Shown here: one piece after another, positions 45,689 through 54,813 of the stretch
Position numbering within the stretch: the first letter of the stretch is position 1
Layout: the number at the start of each line of letters is the position of its first letter
Assembly: GCF_021513155.1 (NCBI RefSeq)
Contig: NZ_CP090983.1
Coordinates: 1,158,501 to 1,222,500, forward strand
Reading direction: 5' to 3'
DNA: 64,000 nt
Origin: Jeotgalibaca sp. MA1X17-3
GTDB taxonomy: Bacteria > Bacillota > Bacilli > Lactobacillales > Aerococcaceae
The notes under the pieces: generated by a model
Databases searched by the model: none
Told to the model about the DNA's origin: nothing
What the model saw: the letters and a program-made list of their open reading frames with translations, nothing else
Position numbers and translations under genes: made by a program

Positions 45689-46303
45689 TTGGGTGCAAGA
45701 TCCACTTATAAATATAGAAGAAGAAAAAAAGTAAAGATTCTAAATAGTGCGATGAAAGAATTTAGTAAAAACACTTTCCAGAAAGCTTCCACAAATAAGA
45801 TAGTCGAGGATGCTGGGATATCAAAAGGAATCTTGTTCCATTATTTTGGTAGTAAAAAAAAGTTATATGAATACCTAGAATATTTTGCAATAAAAGTGAT
45901 TACAGATAGTATTGTTGAAAAGTTAGATTGGGATCAATCAGATATTTTTTTACGGATGAAAGAAATTTCAATGATTAAGTTTACTGTTTTTCAAAAGTAT
46001 TCTTTCTTAAGCGAGTTTTCTCTCGTTGTATTTCAAGATAAAAGTTTAGAAGAAATGATGGCGATTTATCCTGACTTTCCGGTTGAATTGTATAGTCAAG
46101 TATATACATTAAATATAGATTATTCACTTTTTAAAGAAAATCTCGATATAGAAAAAGCAATGAATATTATTCGGTGGACATTAGAAAAGTATAGCGAAGA
46201 TATGAAGAAAATGGAAAATAAAAAATTAGAATTTGATGCCAGAAAAATTGAGAAGGATCTACTTGTTTATATGGAGATGTTAAGAACCAGTTTCTATAAA
46301 TAG
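45689..46303 (+). CDS. TetR family regulator of the ABC exporter
   Basis: This 204-residue regulator has the TetR HTH near residues 12-55 (RKKVKILNSAMKEFSKNTFQKASTNKIVEDAG then KGILFHYFGSKKKLYEYL). The C-terminal ligand domain is not assignable. TTG at 45689 follows AAAGGATGAG. It is the first gene of an operon with three ABC transporter genes; 17 bases separate it from the ATPase gene. Two operators upstream suggest it represses its own operon until an unknown compound binds. Confidence 0.9.
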   Translation: MGARSTYKYRRRKKVKILNSAMKEFSKNTFQKASTNKIVEDAGISKGILFHYFGSKKKLYEYLEYFAIKVITDSIVEKLDWDQSDIFLRMKEISMIKFTVFQKYSFLSEFSLVVFQDKSLEEMMAIYPDFPVELYSQVYTLNIDYSLFKENLDIEKAMNIIRWTLEKYSEDMKKMENKKLEFDARKIEKDLLVYMEMLRTSFYK

Positions 46304-46320
46304 AGAGGAGTCATTTACTG

Positions 46321-47175
46321 ATGATTACCGTTAAAAATTTATCCCATTCTTATAATGATGATGAGAATTTTCAAGTGAAAGATATTAGTTTTGAAGTAAA
46401 AGATGGAGAAGTATTTGGATTTTTAGGACCTTCTGGAGCTGGAAAGTCTACTACACAAAATATATTAACAGGACTTTTACAACTTCAAAAAGGTGAAGTA
46501 GAAGTTGCAGGCTATAATATTAAAGAAATGTCGAAACAACGTTTTAATGAAATCGGCATGAGTTTTGAGCAATCAAACGTTTATAGTAAATTAACTGCCA
46601 AGGAAAACTTAGATTTTTATGCTAAATTATTCGATGTACCGACAATTGATTCTATGAAACTATTGAAATTAGTCGGATTAGATGGAAAAGAAAATGTAAA
46701 AGCGGGTGAGTTTTCGAAAGGTATGAAACACCGACTTACTTTTGCAAGATCCATGATTAATCAACCCAAGCTTTGGTTTTTAGATGAACCGACAACAGGT
46801 CTTGATCCTTCTATTGCAGCAGATATAAAAGATATTATCAAGCAAAAAAATAAAGAAGGAGTTACTATTTTTCTAACCACTCATAATATGTTTATTGCGG
46901 ATGAACTTTGTGATCGAGTAGCCTTTATTGTGGATGGTGAAATCAAATTAATCGATTCTCCTAAAAATTTGAAACTTCAATATGGAGACAAGCTCGTAGA
47001 AGTGGAATACCTTGAAAATGATGAAGTAGTTAAGAAAACTTTCTCCACGATTCTTCCTCGAGATAAAAAAGCTCTACAAGAAATTATTGAGCATCATGAT
47101 ATTCAAACGATGCATACAAAAGAAGCAACACTAGAAGAAATATTTATTAAAGTAACGGGAAGGGGGCTGTCGTAA
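46321..47175 (+). CDS. ABC transporter ATP-binding protein
   Basis: This 284-residue ATPase shows Walker A LGPSGAGKSTT, signature FSKGMKHRLTFAR (KGMK in place of the usual SGG) and Walker B LWFLDEPTTGLDPS, with the H-loop TTHNMFIADEL. It powers the two permeases that follow. The short C-terminal extension after about residue 215 is the usual exporter domain. Member of the TetR-controlled operon. Confidence 0.92.
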   Translation: MITVKNLSHSYNDDENFQVKDISFEVKDGEVFGFLGPSGAGKSTTQNILTGLLQLQKGEVEVAGYNIKEMSKQRFNEIGMSFEQSNVYSKLTAKENLDFYAKLFDVPTIDSMKLLKLVGLDGKENVKAGEFSKGMKHRLTFARSMINQPKLWFLDEPTTGLDPSIAADIKDIIKQKNKEGVTIFLTTHNMFIADELCDRVAFIVDGEIKLIDSPKNLKLQYGDKLVEVEYLENDEVVKKTFSTILPRDKKALQEIIEHHDIQTMHTKEATLEEIFIKVTGRGLS

Positions 47176-47176
47176 T

Positions 47177-48286
47177 ATGAAGTTCTTTTCAAGTTTTGTA
47201 AAAGAATTGAAAATTGCTTCTCGAGGCTTTTATTTTTATATTGAAATTTTTATGGCAGTTTTGATCTTACTTACTTTTCTGTTTTTCGTACCTGATCAGT
47301 TTCAAACAAAAGGAACTGAATATATTTATTTAGATATGCCCACTGAATCTAGAGAACTCTTTATGGATGAAATATCTGAAAATGATTTAGACGGTAAAGT
47401 TGAGGATGTCACTGTTAATATAGATAAAGTAGAAAAACCCGCATTCTTATTTAGTACAGAAGATAAGGAAATTTATCTTCTAACTAGTAGAGAAGATGCT
47501 GTTTATATGGCAGAAACAGAAAGGAAAATGGCTGCCGTTATTGAAATGGATGATCAAAATCAGTTGAAATATGAATATTTTCTGCAAGGCTATGAATCCA
47601 ATCGATTTAAAAATCTTTTAAGTATTTTACACGTAGAATCGTCTGAGTTCATACAAACTACGATGCAAAATCAAGAAGTACGACCCTTATCAACGGATCA
47701 TCAACTTTTAACGGATAAGGAAAATATGATTCCTACTATTTTAGTATTTAATGGAAGTTTGATGGGGCTTTTCATTATTGCTGCTTATATTTTTCTAGAT
47801 CGACAAGAAGGGGTTATTAAAGCATACGCAGTAACGCCATCCCCCGTATGGCATTACTTAATGAGTAAAGTAGCCGTTATTATTTTAACTAGTTTTATAT
47901 CTAGCTTGATTGTATTAATTCCAATCATGGGACTTCAACCCGATTATTTTTTACTTATTATCTTATTACTAGCAACAGGATTCTTTTCATCTTCGCTAGG
48001 GTTATTGATAGCTAGTTTTTATGAAAATATTATGCAAGCCTTTGGAACGATATATGTGGTTATGATGCTCATGATTATTCCAAACATTGCTTATTTCCTG
48101 CCTAGTTGGAATCCTAACTTTATTAAGTTCATTCCCACTTATCTAATGCTAGAAGGGTTTAAATCTATCTTGCTAGATACTCCAGATACTAAATATGTTT
48201 TATTGATTTCTGGAGGATTTCTTTTAACAGGATTTCTTTTATTCTTCTTTTCAAATAGACGTTATAAAAAAACACTAGCAGGATAA
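47177..48286 (+). CDS. ABC exporter permease 1
   Basis: This 369-residue membrane protein has one N-terminal helix (about 20-40), a large extracytoplasmic domain of about 150 residues, then five or six helices (ILVFNGSLMGLFIIAAYIF onward). The layout is that of ABC-2 type permeases with an external domain. It starts 1 base after the ATPase stop. It probably pairs with the next permease as a heterodimer. Confidence 0.88.
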   Translation: MKFFSSFVKELKIASRGFYFYIEIFMAVLILLTFLFFVPDQFQTKGTEYIYLDMPTESRELFMDEISENDLDGKVEDVTVNIDKVEKPAFLFSTEDKEIYLLTSREDAVYMAETERKMAAVIEMDDQNQLKYEYFLQGYESNRFKNLLSILHVESSEFIQTTMQNQEVRPLSTDHQLLTDKENMIPTILVFNGSLMGLFIIAAYIFLDRQEGVIKAYAVTPSPVWHYLMSKVAVIILTSFISSLIVLIPIMGLQPDYFLLIILLLATGFFSSSLGLLIASFYENIMQAFGTIYVVMMLMIIPNIAYFLPSWNPNFIKFIPTYLMLEGFKSILLDTPDTKYVLLISGGFLLTGFLLFFFSNRRYKKTLAG

Positions 48287-48300
48287 GGAGGGATTTTGAT

Positions 48301-49302
48301 ATGTTTAAAAAAATAGGGAACATTTTTATAAGAGATGTAAAAGTAAATATGAAGGACTTTATCTCCCTTTATGTGATGGTCGTTCCGATTATCTTTGCAA
48401 TGCTCATTAATATATTTACTCCAGGTATTAATGAAACAACGGTTAGTCTAGCCTTAGTAAATGGAAATCATTCTGATCAAATCGAATATTTAGAAGATTT
48501 TGCTAAAGTAGAACGATTTGATACGGTTGAAGAAGTACAGGAACGAGTAGAAAAAAGAGACCATCTAATTGGAATTATTCCAGAGGGTAATGATTACTAT
48601 TTGATGACACAAGGAAATGAACCAGAGGAAATGGTAGATTATGCAACGTTACTTCAAAGTTTTTATATCTTAGATATTAAAGTTGAAGATTCCAACAGTA
48701 AATTGACTGAGTTTAATCGAACCGTTCCTCCACTTAAAAAAGTTTTAGTGAATGTTTCGATTTTATTTATATCAGTATTAGCGGGAATGTTAATTGCTTT
48801 AAATATTGTAGAGGAAAAAGTCGATCGTACCATTCGAGCCATCAATGTTACTCCGACAACGAAATTAGAGTATATTCTTGGAAAAAGTGTAATGGGTGTA
48901 ATCTTTTCCTTGTTCGGGAGCATTGCTTTGATTTTTATTACTGGATTTGGTGGGATAAATTTATTGCAGTTTCTACTTATCTTAATCGTAACGTCTTTAT
49001 TAAGTATCCTCGTTGGCTTTATTCAAGGATTAACGAGTTCTGATATTATTACTGCTGCTGGAAGTATTAAACTTCTATTTCTACCTTTAATAGCAGGAGT
49101 ATTGGCGGTGGAGATACTCGGTGAGAAATGGCAAAAATTCTTTTATTGGGATCCTTTTTACTGGGCATATAAAGGAAATGATCTTATTTTATCTCAAAGT
49201 GGAACGTGGCAACAAGTGAGTGTGTATGCAGGAATTGCATTTCTAATAAGTGGAGTTGTTTTTTTAATCCTTGCTCCAAAAATAAAAAAAGGATTACAAT
49301 AG
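48301..49302 (+). CDS. ABC exporter permease 2
   Basis: This 333-residue permease has the same layout as its neighbour: N-terminal helix, external domain to about residue 145, then helices beginning KVLVNVSILFISVLAGMLIALNIVEEKVDRTIRAINVTP, the usual ABC-2 segment with a conserved glutamate-rich turn. Strong ribosome site AAGGAGGG. Last gene of the operon before a terminator. Drug or lipid export are possible roles. Confidence 0.88.
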   Translation: MFKKIGNIFIRDVKVNMKDFISLYVMVVPIIFAMLINIFTPGINETTVSLALVNGNHSDQIEYLEDFAKVERFDTVEEVQERVEKRDHLIGIIPEGNDYYLMTQGNEPEEMVDYATLLQSFYILDIKVEDSNSKLTEFNRTVPPLKKVLVNVSILFISVLAGMLIALNIVEEKVDRTIRAINVTPTTKLEYILGKSVMGVIFSLFGSIALIFITGFGGINLLQFLLILIVTSLLSILVGFIQGLTSSDIITAAGSIKLLFLPLIAGVLAVEILGEKWQKFFYWDPFYWAYKGNDLILSQSGTWQQVSVYAGIAFLISGVVFLILAPKIKKGLQ

Positions 49303-49310
49303 AAGATACA

Positions 49311-49354
49311 AAAAAAGAGACCCTTAAATAAAAGTAGGTGTCTCTTTCCTTTTT
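49311..49354 (+). terminator. Terminator of the TetR-ABC operon
   Basis: AAAGAGACCC and AGGTGTCTCTTT pair around a 12-base loop, followed by CCTTTTT. Confidence 0.75.
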
Positions 49355-49374
49355 ATAGCGTTTATTTTGAATCT

Positions 49375-49743
49375 TTAGAAGTGTTTAATCATTGTAGTTG
49401 CAACCTCTAGCATTCGTATTGATAATTGATGATGATCAATTAGCATATCAAAAGTATAGTCTTCTCCTAATACGGAGTAGTCTTTTCCTTCTGGAAATTT
49501 TCCTTCATCATAAGACTGTCTATCTTGATGCCATTTTTCATCTCCATAGTAACGGGTTAGCGCTTGTAACGAGTCTTGTTTTGATTCTAATTCATTCAAG
49601 ACGTTTTCAAATCTTTGTATCGTATTTATCATATCATTTAAAATGAATTGCATTTTTTGAACTCTTTCGTACTGAGGTGAGAAATTATTTTTTTCTGTCA
49701 TGATATTTTGCAAAAGGATTACATTTTCACTCATCCTACGCAA
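49375..49743 (-). CDS. DUF4298 family protein
   Basis: This small helical coiled-coil protein of about 122 residues has the DUF4298 features YYGDEKWHQDRQSYDEGKFP and SVLGEDYTFDMLIDH. The function is unknown. TTG 49743 is chosen because GGAGG lies 5 bases before it; the longer GTG start (49755) would overlap that site, and an ATG at 49734 is also possible. Soluble, no signal peptide. Confidence 0.78.
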   Translation of the reverse strand: MRRMSENVILLQNIMTEKNNFSPQYERVQKMQFILNDMINTIQRFENVLNELESKQDSLQALTRYYGDEKWHQDRQSYDEGKFPEGKDYSVLGEDYTFDMLIDHHQLSIRMLEVATTMIKHF

Positions 49744-49943
49744 ATTCGCCTCCACTAAGTAGATGAGTTACCTATTCATATAACTTCTACTCTATTATTT
49801 TAGTATATTCTTTATCTATACTAAAAAATATAAAAGAAGATGTCAATTTATATGATATTGAATATTTTTCTTAACTTAGCTTTTGTAGGAGGTTTTATTT
49901 ATAAGTACTGTATAATCAAATTATAAACAGAATGGAGAATGAT

Positions 49944-51092
49944 ATGAAAACTATTAAAACAGAAAAAATAATTCAGAAGTATATTTTTATTATTGCTTTA
50001 GTCGTACTAGCTATCATAAATTTTGACCGATTAATCGGAATGGTGCACGTTCTTTGGATAGCCTTTTCAAATATTATGTTTGCAGCAGCATTTGCTTATA
50101 TCGTTAACATTGTTATGGTTCGAATTGAAAAAGGGATCTCTAAAATAAAGGGTCCAATTATTCAAAAATACAAACGAGTAATGAGCTTATTTCTTTCATT
50201 AACGTTTATTGTTCTAATCATCTATACGTTGATCGCATTAGTATTTCCAGTTATTACGGAAGCAGTTAATGTTTTATTGATTAATCTTCCTACTTATTTT
50301 GTTGAAATTCAAAGTTTCCTTGTCAATATATTTAGAAACAATCAAGAAATTACGAATGTAATTGAGAGTATGGAGATAAATTGGAAAGAATTATTAGAAA
50401 ACGGAATTGCCTTTTTAGGAAATGGAATCGGAAATGTATTAGGGACAACGTTCAATGTTATTACGGTTGTTTTGGGTAGTGTGTTTAATTTGTTGTTAGT
50501 CGTTATCTTTTCTATTTATATTTTATTGGATAAAGAACGTTTTATAGGAATGTATGAAAGAATTGCAAAGGTATATTTGAAACCTATACATAAATCTCGT
50601 TTGGATACGACCTTGCAATTGATTCATCAGTCATTTACGGCTTTTATAGCTGGACAAAGTGTAGAGGCAGTTATTTTAGGAGGACTGTGTGCTATTGGGA
50701 TGTTCTTGTTACAATTACCATATGCCTTGATGGTAGGAACCCTTGTTGGCGTATTTAATATCGTTCCGATTGTCGGTGCATACGTAGGGGGTGCGATAGG
50801 GGTATTCATGGTTTTCACTGTAAATCCTTTATCTGCAGTAGTTTTTTTAGTTTATCTAATCGTTTTACAACAAATTGAAAGTAATTTAATTTATCCGAAA
50901 GTTGTCGGAAATTCAGTAGGACTCCCTGGAATTTATGTACTCGCTTCTGTAATGGTATTTGGATCGCTTGCTGGAGTCCTTGGAATGTTCTTAGGGATTC
51001 CGATTGTTGCTAGTCTGTATAAATTAGGCAAGCGATATTTATCGTACAAAGAAAGAATGGTCTCTAATCATGAAATGGCACCTACCGAGTAG
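49944..51092 (+). CDS. AI-2E family transporter
   Basis: This 382-residue polytopic membrane protein of the AI-2E/TqsA/PerM family has helix patterns and the motifs FSIYILLDKERF and GIPIVASLYKL near the C-terminus, with PYALMVGTLVGVFNIVPIVGAYVGG in the core. The family includes exporters of autoinducer-2 and sodium/proton antiporters, so the role here is open. ATG 49944 is chosen because GGAG at 49934-49937 is at proper spacing. MarR follows 48 bases downstream. Confidence 0.88.
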   Translation: MKTIKTEKIIQKYIFIIALVVLAIINFDRLIGMVHVLWIAFSNIMFAAAFAYIVNIVMVRIEKGISKIKGPIIQKYKRVMSLFLSLTFIVLIIYTLIALVFPVITEAVNVLLINLPTYFVEIQSFLVNIFRNNQEITNVIESMEINWKELLENGIAFLGNGIGNVLGTTFNVITVVLGSVFNLLLVVIFSIYILLDKERFIGMYERIAKVYLKPIHKSRLDTTLQLIHQSFTAFIAGQSVEAVILGGLCAIGMFLLQLPYALMVGTLVGVFNIVPIVGAYVGGAIGVFMVFTVNPLSAVVFLVYLIVLQQIESNLIYPKVVGNSVGLPGIYVLASVMVFGSLAGVLGMFLGIPIVASLYKLGKRYLSYKERMVSNHEMAPTE

Positions 51093-51140
51093 GTTTTGTT
51101 GCCTGTTTGAACAAGTACTAATAGGAAGAGGAGGGTTCAT

Positions 51141-51590
51141 ATGACTGATAGAGCGAAGAATGACTCACTGAAAGCTTTTGCTGTTCTTATGCGTTCTTCA
51201 CAATATGTACAAGAGAGCATCCAAAAAAGTGTTGCAAAATTCGGTTTGAATACGTCAGAATTTGGAGTGTTGGAACTACTCTATCATAAAGGAGAACAGC
51301 CTATCCAAAATATCGGAAAGAAAATACTACTGGCAAGTAGCAGTATGACCTATGTGATTGATCGTTTAGAACAAAAGCAATTAGTAACGAGGACAAAAGG
51401 GAAAACTGATCGAAGAGTAATGAACATAGCGATAACAGATAAAGGAAGCCAATTGATGGATGAAATCTTTCCCCTTAATCAAAAAGATATCGAAGAACTG
51501 TTCTCTGTTTTAGAGCCGGAAGAATTAAAAATGTATATTCAATTAGGGAAAAAAATTGGGTTGCATGCAAAAGGGATTAATGAGAAGTAG
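51141..51590 (+). CDS. MarR family regulator
   Basis: This 149-residue winged-helix regulator has the MarR core NTSEFGVLELLYHKGEQPIQNIGKKILLASSSMTYVIDRLEQKQLVTR, with the wing TKGKTDRRVMNIAIT. AGGAGGG is the ribosome site. Target is unknown; the neighbouring AI-2E-type transporter is a candidate by position. A strong terminator follows. Confidence 0.9.
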   Translation: MTDRAKNDSLKAFAVLMRSSQYVQESIQKSVAKFGLNTSEFGVLELLYHKGEQPIQNIGKKILLASSSMTYVIDRLEQKQLVTRTKGKTDRRVMNIAITDKGSQLMDEIFPLNQKDIEELFSVLEPEELKMYIQLGKKIGLHAKGINEK

Positions 51591-51611
51591 AAAATAAAGA
51601 GATTTCTTCAT

Positions 51612-51650
51612 AAAAAGACAGTTACCTAATACACGGTAACTGTCTTTTTA
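51612..51650. terminator. Strong terminator
   Basis: AAAAAGACAGTTACC and GGTAACTGTCTTTTT form a perfect 15-bp stem with an 8-base loop; it can act in both directions and separates MarR from the convergent dehydrogenase gene. Confidence 0.92.
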
Positions 51651-51718
51651 CTATTTTATCCTAATTTAGTAAATAATAGAATCCAAAAGAGTACATTGGA
51701 TAATTGTATTACATCCTA

Positions 51719-52509
51719 TTAAAATACAACTGTTGATGCTGCATTCTTAAGAATAGCAACAATACTCCAACCAGCAATACTGTAATCCTGGGACAGAATA
51801 TTTAAATCTAATTGTACATCATCGCCTATGACTTCTATTCTGTAATCATCACCTGAAAATTGGGGAGTTGCATCAATATTAAACTTAGTGTCTTCCAGTC
51901 CTGCACTGGCATATGATGTTGAAAAGATTACATTAAATACATAGGGGTTTATTTCTAAAATATCTTTAGCTGATCCTGTGAAAACTCTCTCAGGCTTCGT
52001 AATCTCCATCAATTTCTCACTGTTAAATAGCGTTCTATTGATAAAGTGTGGTGACTTTTTAGAAGTTATAGTAACATCTATTGGTGTTTTGCTCATTAAT
52101 GCAGCTGTTTGGAGAAGATTATAAGCCCCTGTTGCACCACCTGGTAGATAGATTTTCACATTATTTTCTTCAGCTGTTTTTTTGATTTGTTCAAAGAATT
52201 TGGTGTCTGCTAATGGAGCAGCTGAAAGTATAATGATATTTGAACCACCACTTAAAATTGTTTCAGCGTAATCTGTAACCGCTTGTCCACTAGCTGCTTC
52301 TGCTACAAAATCTGGTTTAAGATCCATTAGTTGTTCAATATTCGAGTAGGCAACACAGCCAAAATGATCAGCAAAGACTTTTGCTTTTTTTGAATTTCTT
52401 GCTAAAACACCAACTATTTCATACTCTGGTAAAGTGCCATCTATTACAGCATTTGCCACAATTTGATTTAAATATCCACATCCTAATAATGCTAAACGTT
52501 TTTTTTCAT
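51719..52509 (-). CDS. Aspartate dehydrogenase-like protein (NadX/DUF108)
   Basis: This protein of about 263 residues is a member of the L-aspartate dehydrogenase family, with the NAD-binding LALLGCGYLNQIVANAV, the DFVAEAASGQAV and IILSAAPLAD segments and YLPGGATGAYNLL typical of NadX. Family enzymes convert aspartate to iminoaspartate. The natural start is probably ATG 52509, 7 bases after AAAAGGA; it reaches the frame only if the eight-base A run (52499-52506, minus strand) had one more A. The unshifted frame would need a TTG directly on the ribosome site. So this gene probably also carries a homopolymer deletion. It follows a ProC-like gene on the same strand, 98 bases downstream. Confidence 0.8.
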
Positions 52510-52614
52510 AGTCCAATCCTTTTTTAATTTTTTATTTAACATATGGTAAAGCATCTCTACAATTAATCAATTACCTACTGACTGAAACATCAATTTAAGG
52601 TTTTAACTCAAGAA

Positions 52615-53418
52615 TTATTCGCTTAATTTTCCTTGTTCGATTGATTTTTCGTAAACCGCTCTCATTGATTGGATAATACTACTTCTAAAGCCAGTTTCTT
52701 CTAGTTTTAGAATAGCCTGTATGGTCCCACCACCCGGTGAAGTTACTGCATCTTTTAAGACTCCAGGATGCTCTCCGCTTTCTAGTACCATTTGAGCTGC
52801 TCCTTTTAATGCTTGAGCTGCTAGCTGATAAGATACATCTCTTGCGAGACCAAAAGATACCGCGGCATCTGCCATTGCTTCCATATAAACATATGCATAA
52901 GCTGGTGAGCTACCCGCAATTGCGATAAAGGCTTCAATATCTTTTTCATTTATTTTAATATATTTTCCAAAAGAAGAAAATATTTTTTTAACTTCCTCAT
53001 GATCTTCTTCCGTAATTTCTCCCTCTTCAAAACTATAGGCTGTCATACCTTCCCTTACCAAAGCAGGTGTGTTGGGCATAGTTCTTACTACATTAGTGCT
53101 TTGTCCTAGAAATCCTTTAATTGAATGAATTGAAAATCCAGGTGCTATAGTAACGATGATGTGTTCATTCGTAATATATGGTTTAATCTCTTTAAATATC
53201 AGTTTATAAACATCCGGTTTAACTGCTAATATAACATATTTAGAGTGATCAAAAATTTCTTTAACTGATTCTAATATCTTAACTTTATTCTTATCCATTT
53301 TAGCCTTTTTTTTCTCATCAATATCATAGACATATACATCAATGTCGTTAGCCTGTACTAGTCCATTGGCCATGGCACTTCCCATATTTCCAATTCCTAT
53401 AAATCCTACTTTTATCAT
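52615..53418 (-). CDS. proC: Pyrroline-5-carboxylate reductase-like protein
   Basis: This 267-residue enzyme has the ProC features KVGFIGIGNMGSAMANGLV (NADP-binding), VILAVKPDVYK, RTMPNTPALVREGMTAY and the C-terminal signature DAVTSPGGGTIQAILKLEETGFRSSI. ProC reduces pyrroline-5-carboxylate to proline. Pairing with an aspartate-dehydrogenase-like gene and control by a palindromic promoter element suggest a specialised imino-acid route rather than housekeeping proline synthesis, which is inference. AAGGAG is the ribosome site. Confidence 0.88.
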   Translation of the reverse strand: MIKVGFIGIGNMGSAMANGLVQANDIDVYVYDIDEKKKAKMDKNKVKILESVKEIFDHSKYVILAVKPDVYKLIFKEIKPYITNEHIIVTIAPGFSIHSIKGFLGQSTNVVRTMPNTPALVREGMTAYSFEEGEITEEDHEEVKKIFSSFGKYIKINEKDIEAFIAIAGSSPAYAYVYMEAMADAAVSFGLARDVSYQLAAQALKGAAQMVLESGEHPGVLKDAVTSPGGGTIQAILKLEETGFRSSIIQSMRAVYEKSIEQGKLSE

Positions 53419-53472
53419 ATATACTCTCCTTAGGTAAAACTAATATTTTTTTACATTAAATTATTCTAAAAT

Positions 53473-53520
53473 AATGGTAAATTTAATTATAATTTTACCA
53501 TTGATTTATATTAATGTCAA
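53473..53520 (-). promoter_or_regulatory. Promoter of the proC-nadX pair with overlapping palindrome
   Basis: On the minus strand TTGACA (53520-53515), a 17-base spacer and TAAAAT (53497-53492) form a near-consensus promoter. AATGGTAAA (53473-53481) and TTTACCATT (53494-53502) are perfect 9-bp inverted repeats with a 12-base spacer overlapping the -10. It is a likely operator. The regulator is not in the pair. Confidence 0.65.
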
Positions 53521-53541
53521 GATTTAACATTTTGTGGTCGT

Positions 53542-53579
53542 GTAACTTTATTTTTGGTTCTTGCTTAACCTAAAGTTAC
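53542..53579. other. Hairpin with asymmetric bulge
   Basis: GTAACTTTA (53542-53550) pairs with TAAAGTTAC (53571-53579), and an inner GGTT/AACC stem adds four pairs, with five unpaired T on one side. There is no T-tract on either strand, so it is not a typical terminator. Role unknown. Confidence 0.4.
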
Positions 53580-53602
53580 CATTCTATATTTAATTTTTAT
53601 TT

Positions 53603-54088
53603 TCATTCAGGTAACTGCTCATAGGCTAAACGATTGATAATCTCTTGATGATTTGGATATCGTTTTATTAAATCATCTTTTGTGAATAGGGTAAAGTCAT
53701 CAAAATCAAAGCCTGGAATGACCGTACAACTGACTAAGGAGTATCCTTCTTCTACCGTTGAACCAAAAATTGTTCCAGCAAGAACGTTGTGATGTAAGGA
53801 ATGACCATTATCTATACCTAAAGCTGTTTGGGTATAGCTTCCATCCTTATGTAAAGAATGAACGGTTAAGGGAGCCCCTGTGTGGTAAAACCATAATTCA
53901 TCTGAAGTTAATTCATGAAAATGAGAGGGACTTTCAGGAGTTAAAAGGAAATAAATATTTGTATATAAGGGTAAAATTTTATCGTTATTTGAATAAGTCA
54001 CTTTTGAATAATCTGTTTGTTTGTAATAGCCACCTTCAGGATGAGGCTGTAAATCTAATTTGTTAATCCAATATTCTGCTGTTTCCAT
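53603..54088 (-). CDS. Cupin domain protein (DUF985)
   Basis: This 161-residue cupin has the DUF985 start YWINKLDLQPHPEGGYYKQTDYS and the cupin motifs FLLTPESPSHFHELTSDELWFYHTGAP and SLVSCTVIPGFDFDDFTL. It is a probable metal- or sugar-binding epimerase-like protein. Its function is not established. AAAGGAGAG is the ribosome site. It stands alone. Confidence 0.87.
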   Translation of the reverse strand: METAEYWINKLDLQPHPEGGYYKQTDYSKVTYSNNDKILPLYTNIYFLLTPESPSHFHELTSDELWFYHTGAPLTVHSLHKDGSYTQTALGIDNGHSLHHNVLAGTIFGSTVEEGYSLVSCTVIPGFDFDDFTLFTKDDLIKRYPNHQEIINRLAYEQLPE

Positions 54089-54289
54089 GAAAACTCTCCT
54101 TTAGAAATCATTTGTACTATCATCATAGAGTAAAGTTAATCGGAAGGAAAGAGAAGATATAGGTACAAGTCTTAGGTTAGATCGTGATATCATTATTAAA
54201 TATAAAGGACTTTAAGGGATTCTCTTAATAAACTAAAAAAAGAACGTTACATATGGTAAAATGGTCATATTAATAATGAAGGTGTTAAA

Positions 54290-54790
54290 ATGAGAAAAAA
54301 GAAAATCCCAAAAACAAATGCGATGCGAAAATTAGACCAACTTCATATTGCTTATGATGTTCATGAATATACGTGGTCCGAAGACCATTTAGATGCGGAG
54401 CATGTCTTAAAGCAAATGGAAAAAAGTGGAGGATCCGTGTATAAAACGATTGTAACCGTAGGAGATAGAACCGGTGTAACCGTGGCTGTTATTCCCGCTA
54501 ACGAGAAGATTAGTTTAAAAGAGTTTGCTCGTACAAGCGGCAATAAATCCATTCATCTTTTACCTCTTGAAGAATTGGAGGACATAACTGGTTATATTCG
54601 GGGTGGGTGTTCTCCAATTGGAATGAAGAAGGAATACCCAACTTATTTTTCAAATCATATAAAAGAAAAGCAATCTATAATCGTTTCAGCAGGAAAAAGA
54701 GGGGTTCAAATTCAACTGGAACCTCAAAAGTTAGTAGAGATTACAAATGCGGGACTAGGAGATTTTACGGTTCCAAATAAGAAATCATAA
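54290..54790 (+). CDS. ybaK: Cys-tRNA(Pro)/Cys-tRNA(Cys) deacylase YbaK/EbsC
   Basis: This 166-residue trans-editing factor hydrolyses mischarged Cys-tRNA(Pro). It has TNAMRKLDQLHIAYDVHEYTW at the N-terminus, VYKTIVTVGDRTGVTVAVIPANEKISL with the conserved Lys, and GYIRGGCSPIGMKKEYPTYF. Family length matches. It precedes a metallophosphatase gene by 23 bases and may be co-transcribed. Confidence 0.92.
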   Translation: MRKKKIPKTNAMRKLDQLHIAYDVHEYTWSEDHLDAEHVLKQMEKSGGSVYKTIVTVGDRTGVTVAVIPANEKISLKEFARTSGNKSIHLLPLEELEDITGYIRGGCSPIGMKKEYPTYFSNHIKEKQSIIVSAGKRGVQIQLEPQKLVEITNAGLGDFTVPNKKS

Positions 54791-54813
54791 AGAGGAGAGT
54801 AAAGGTGAGAGAT

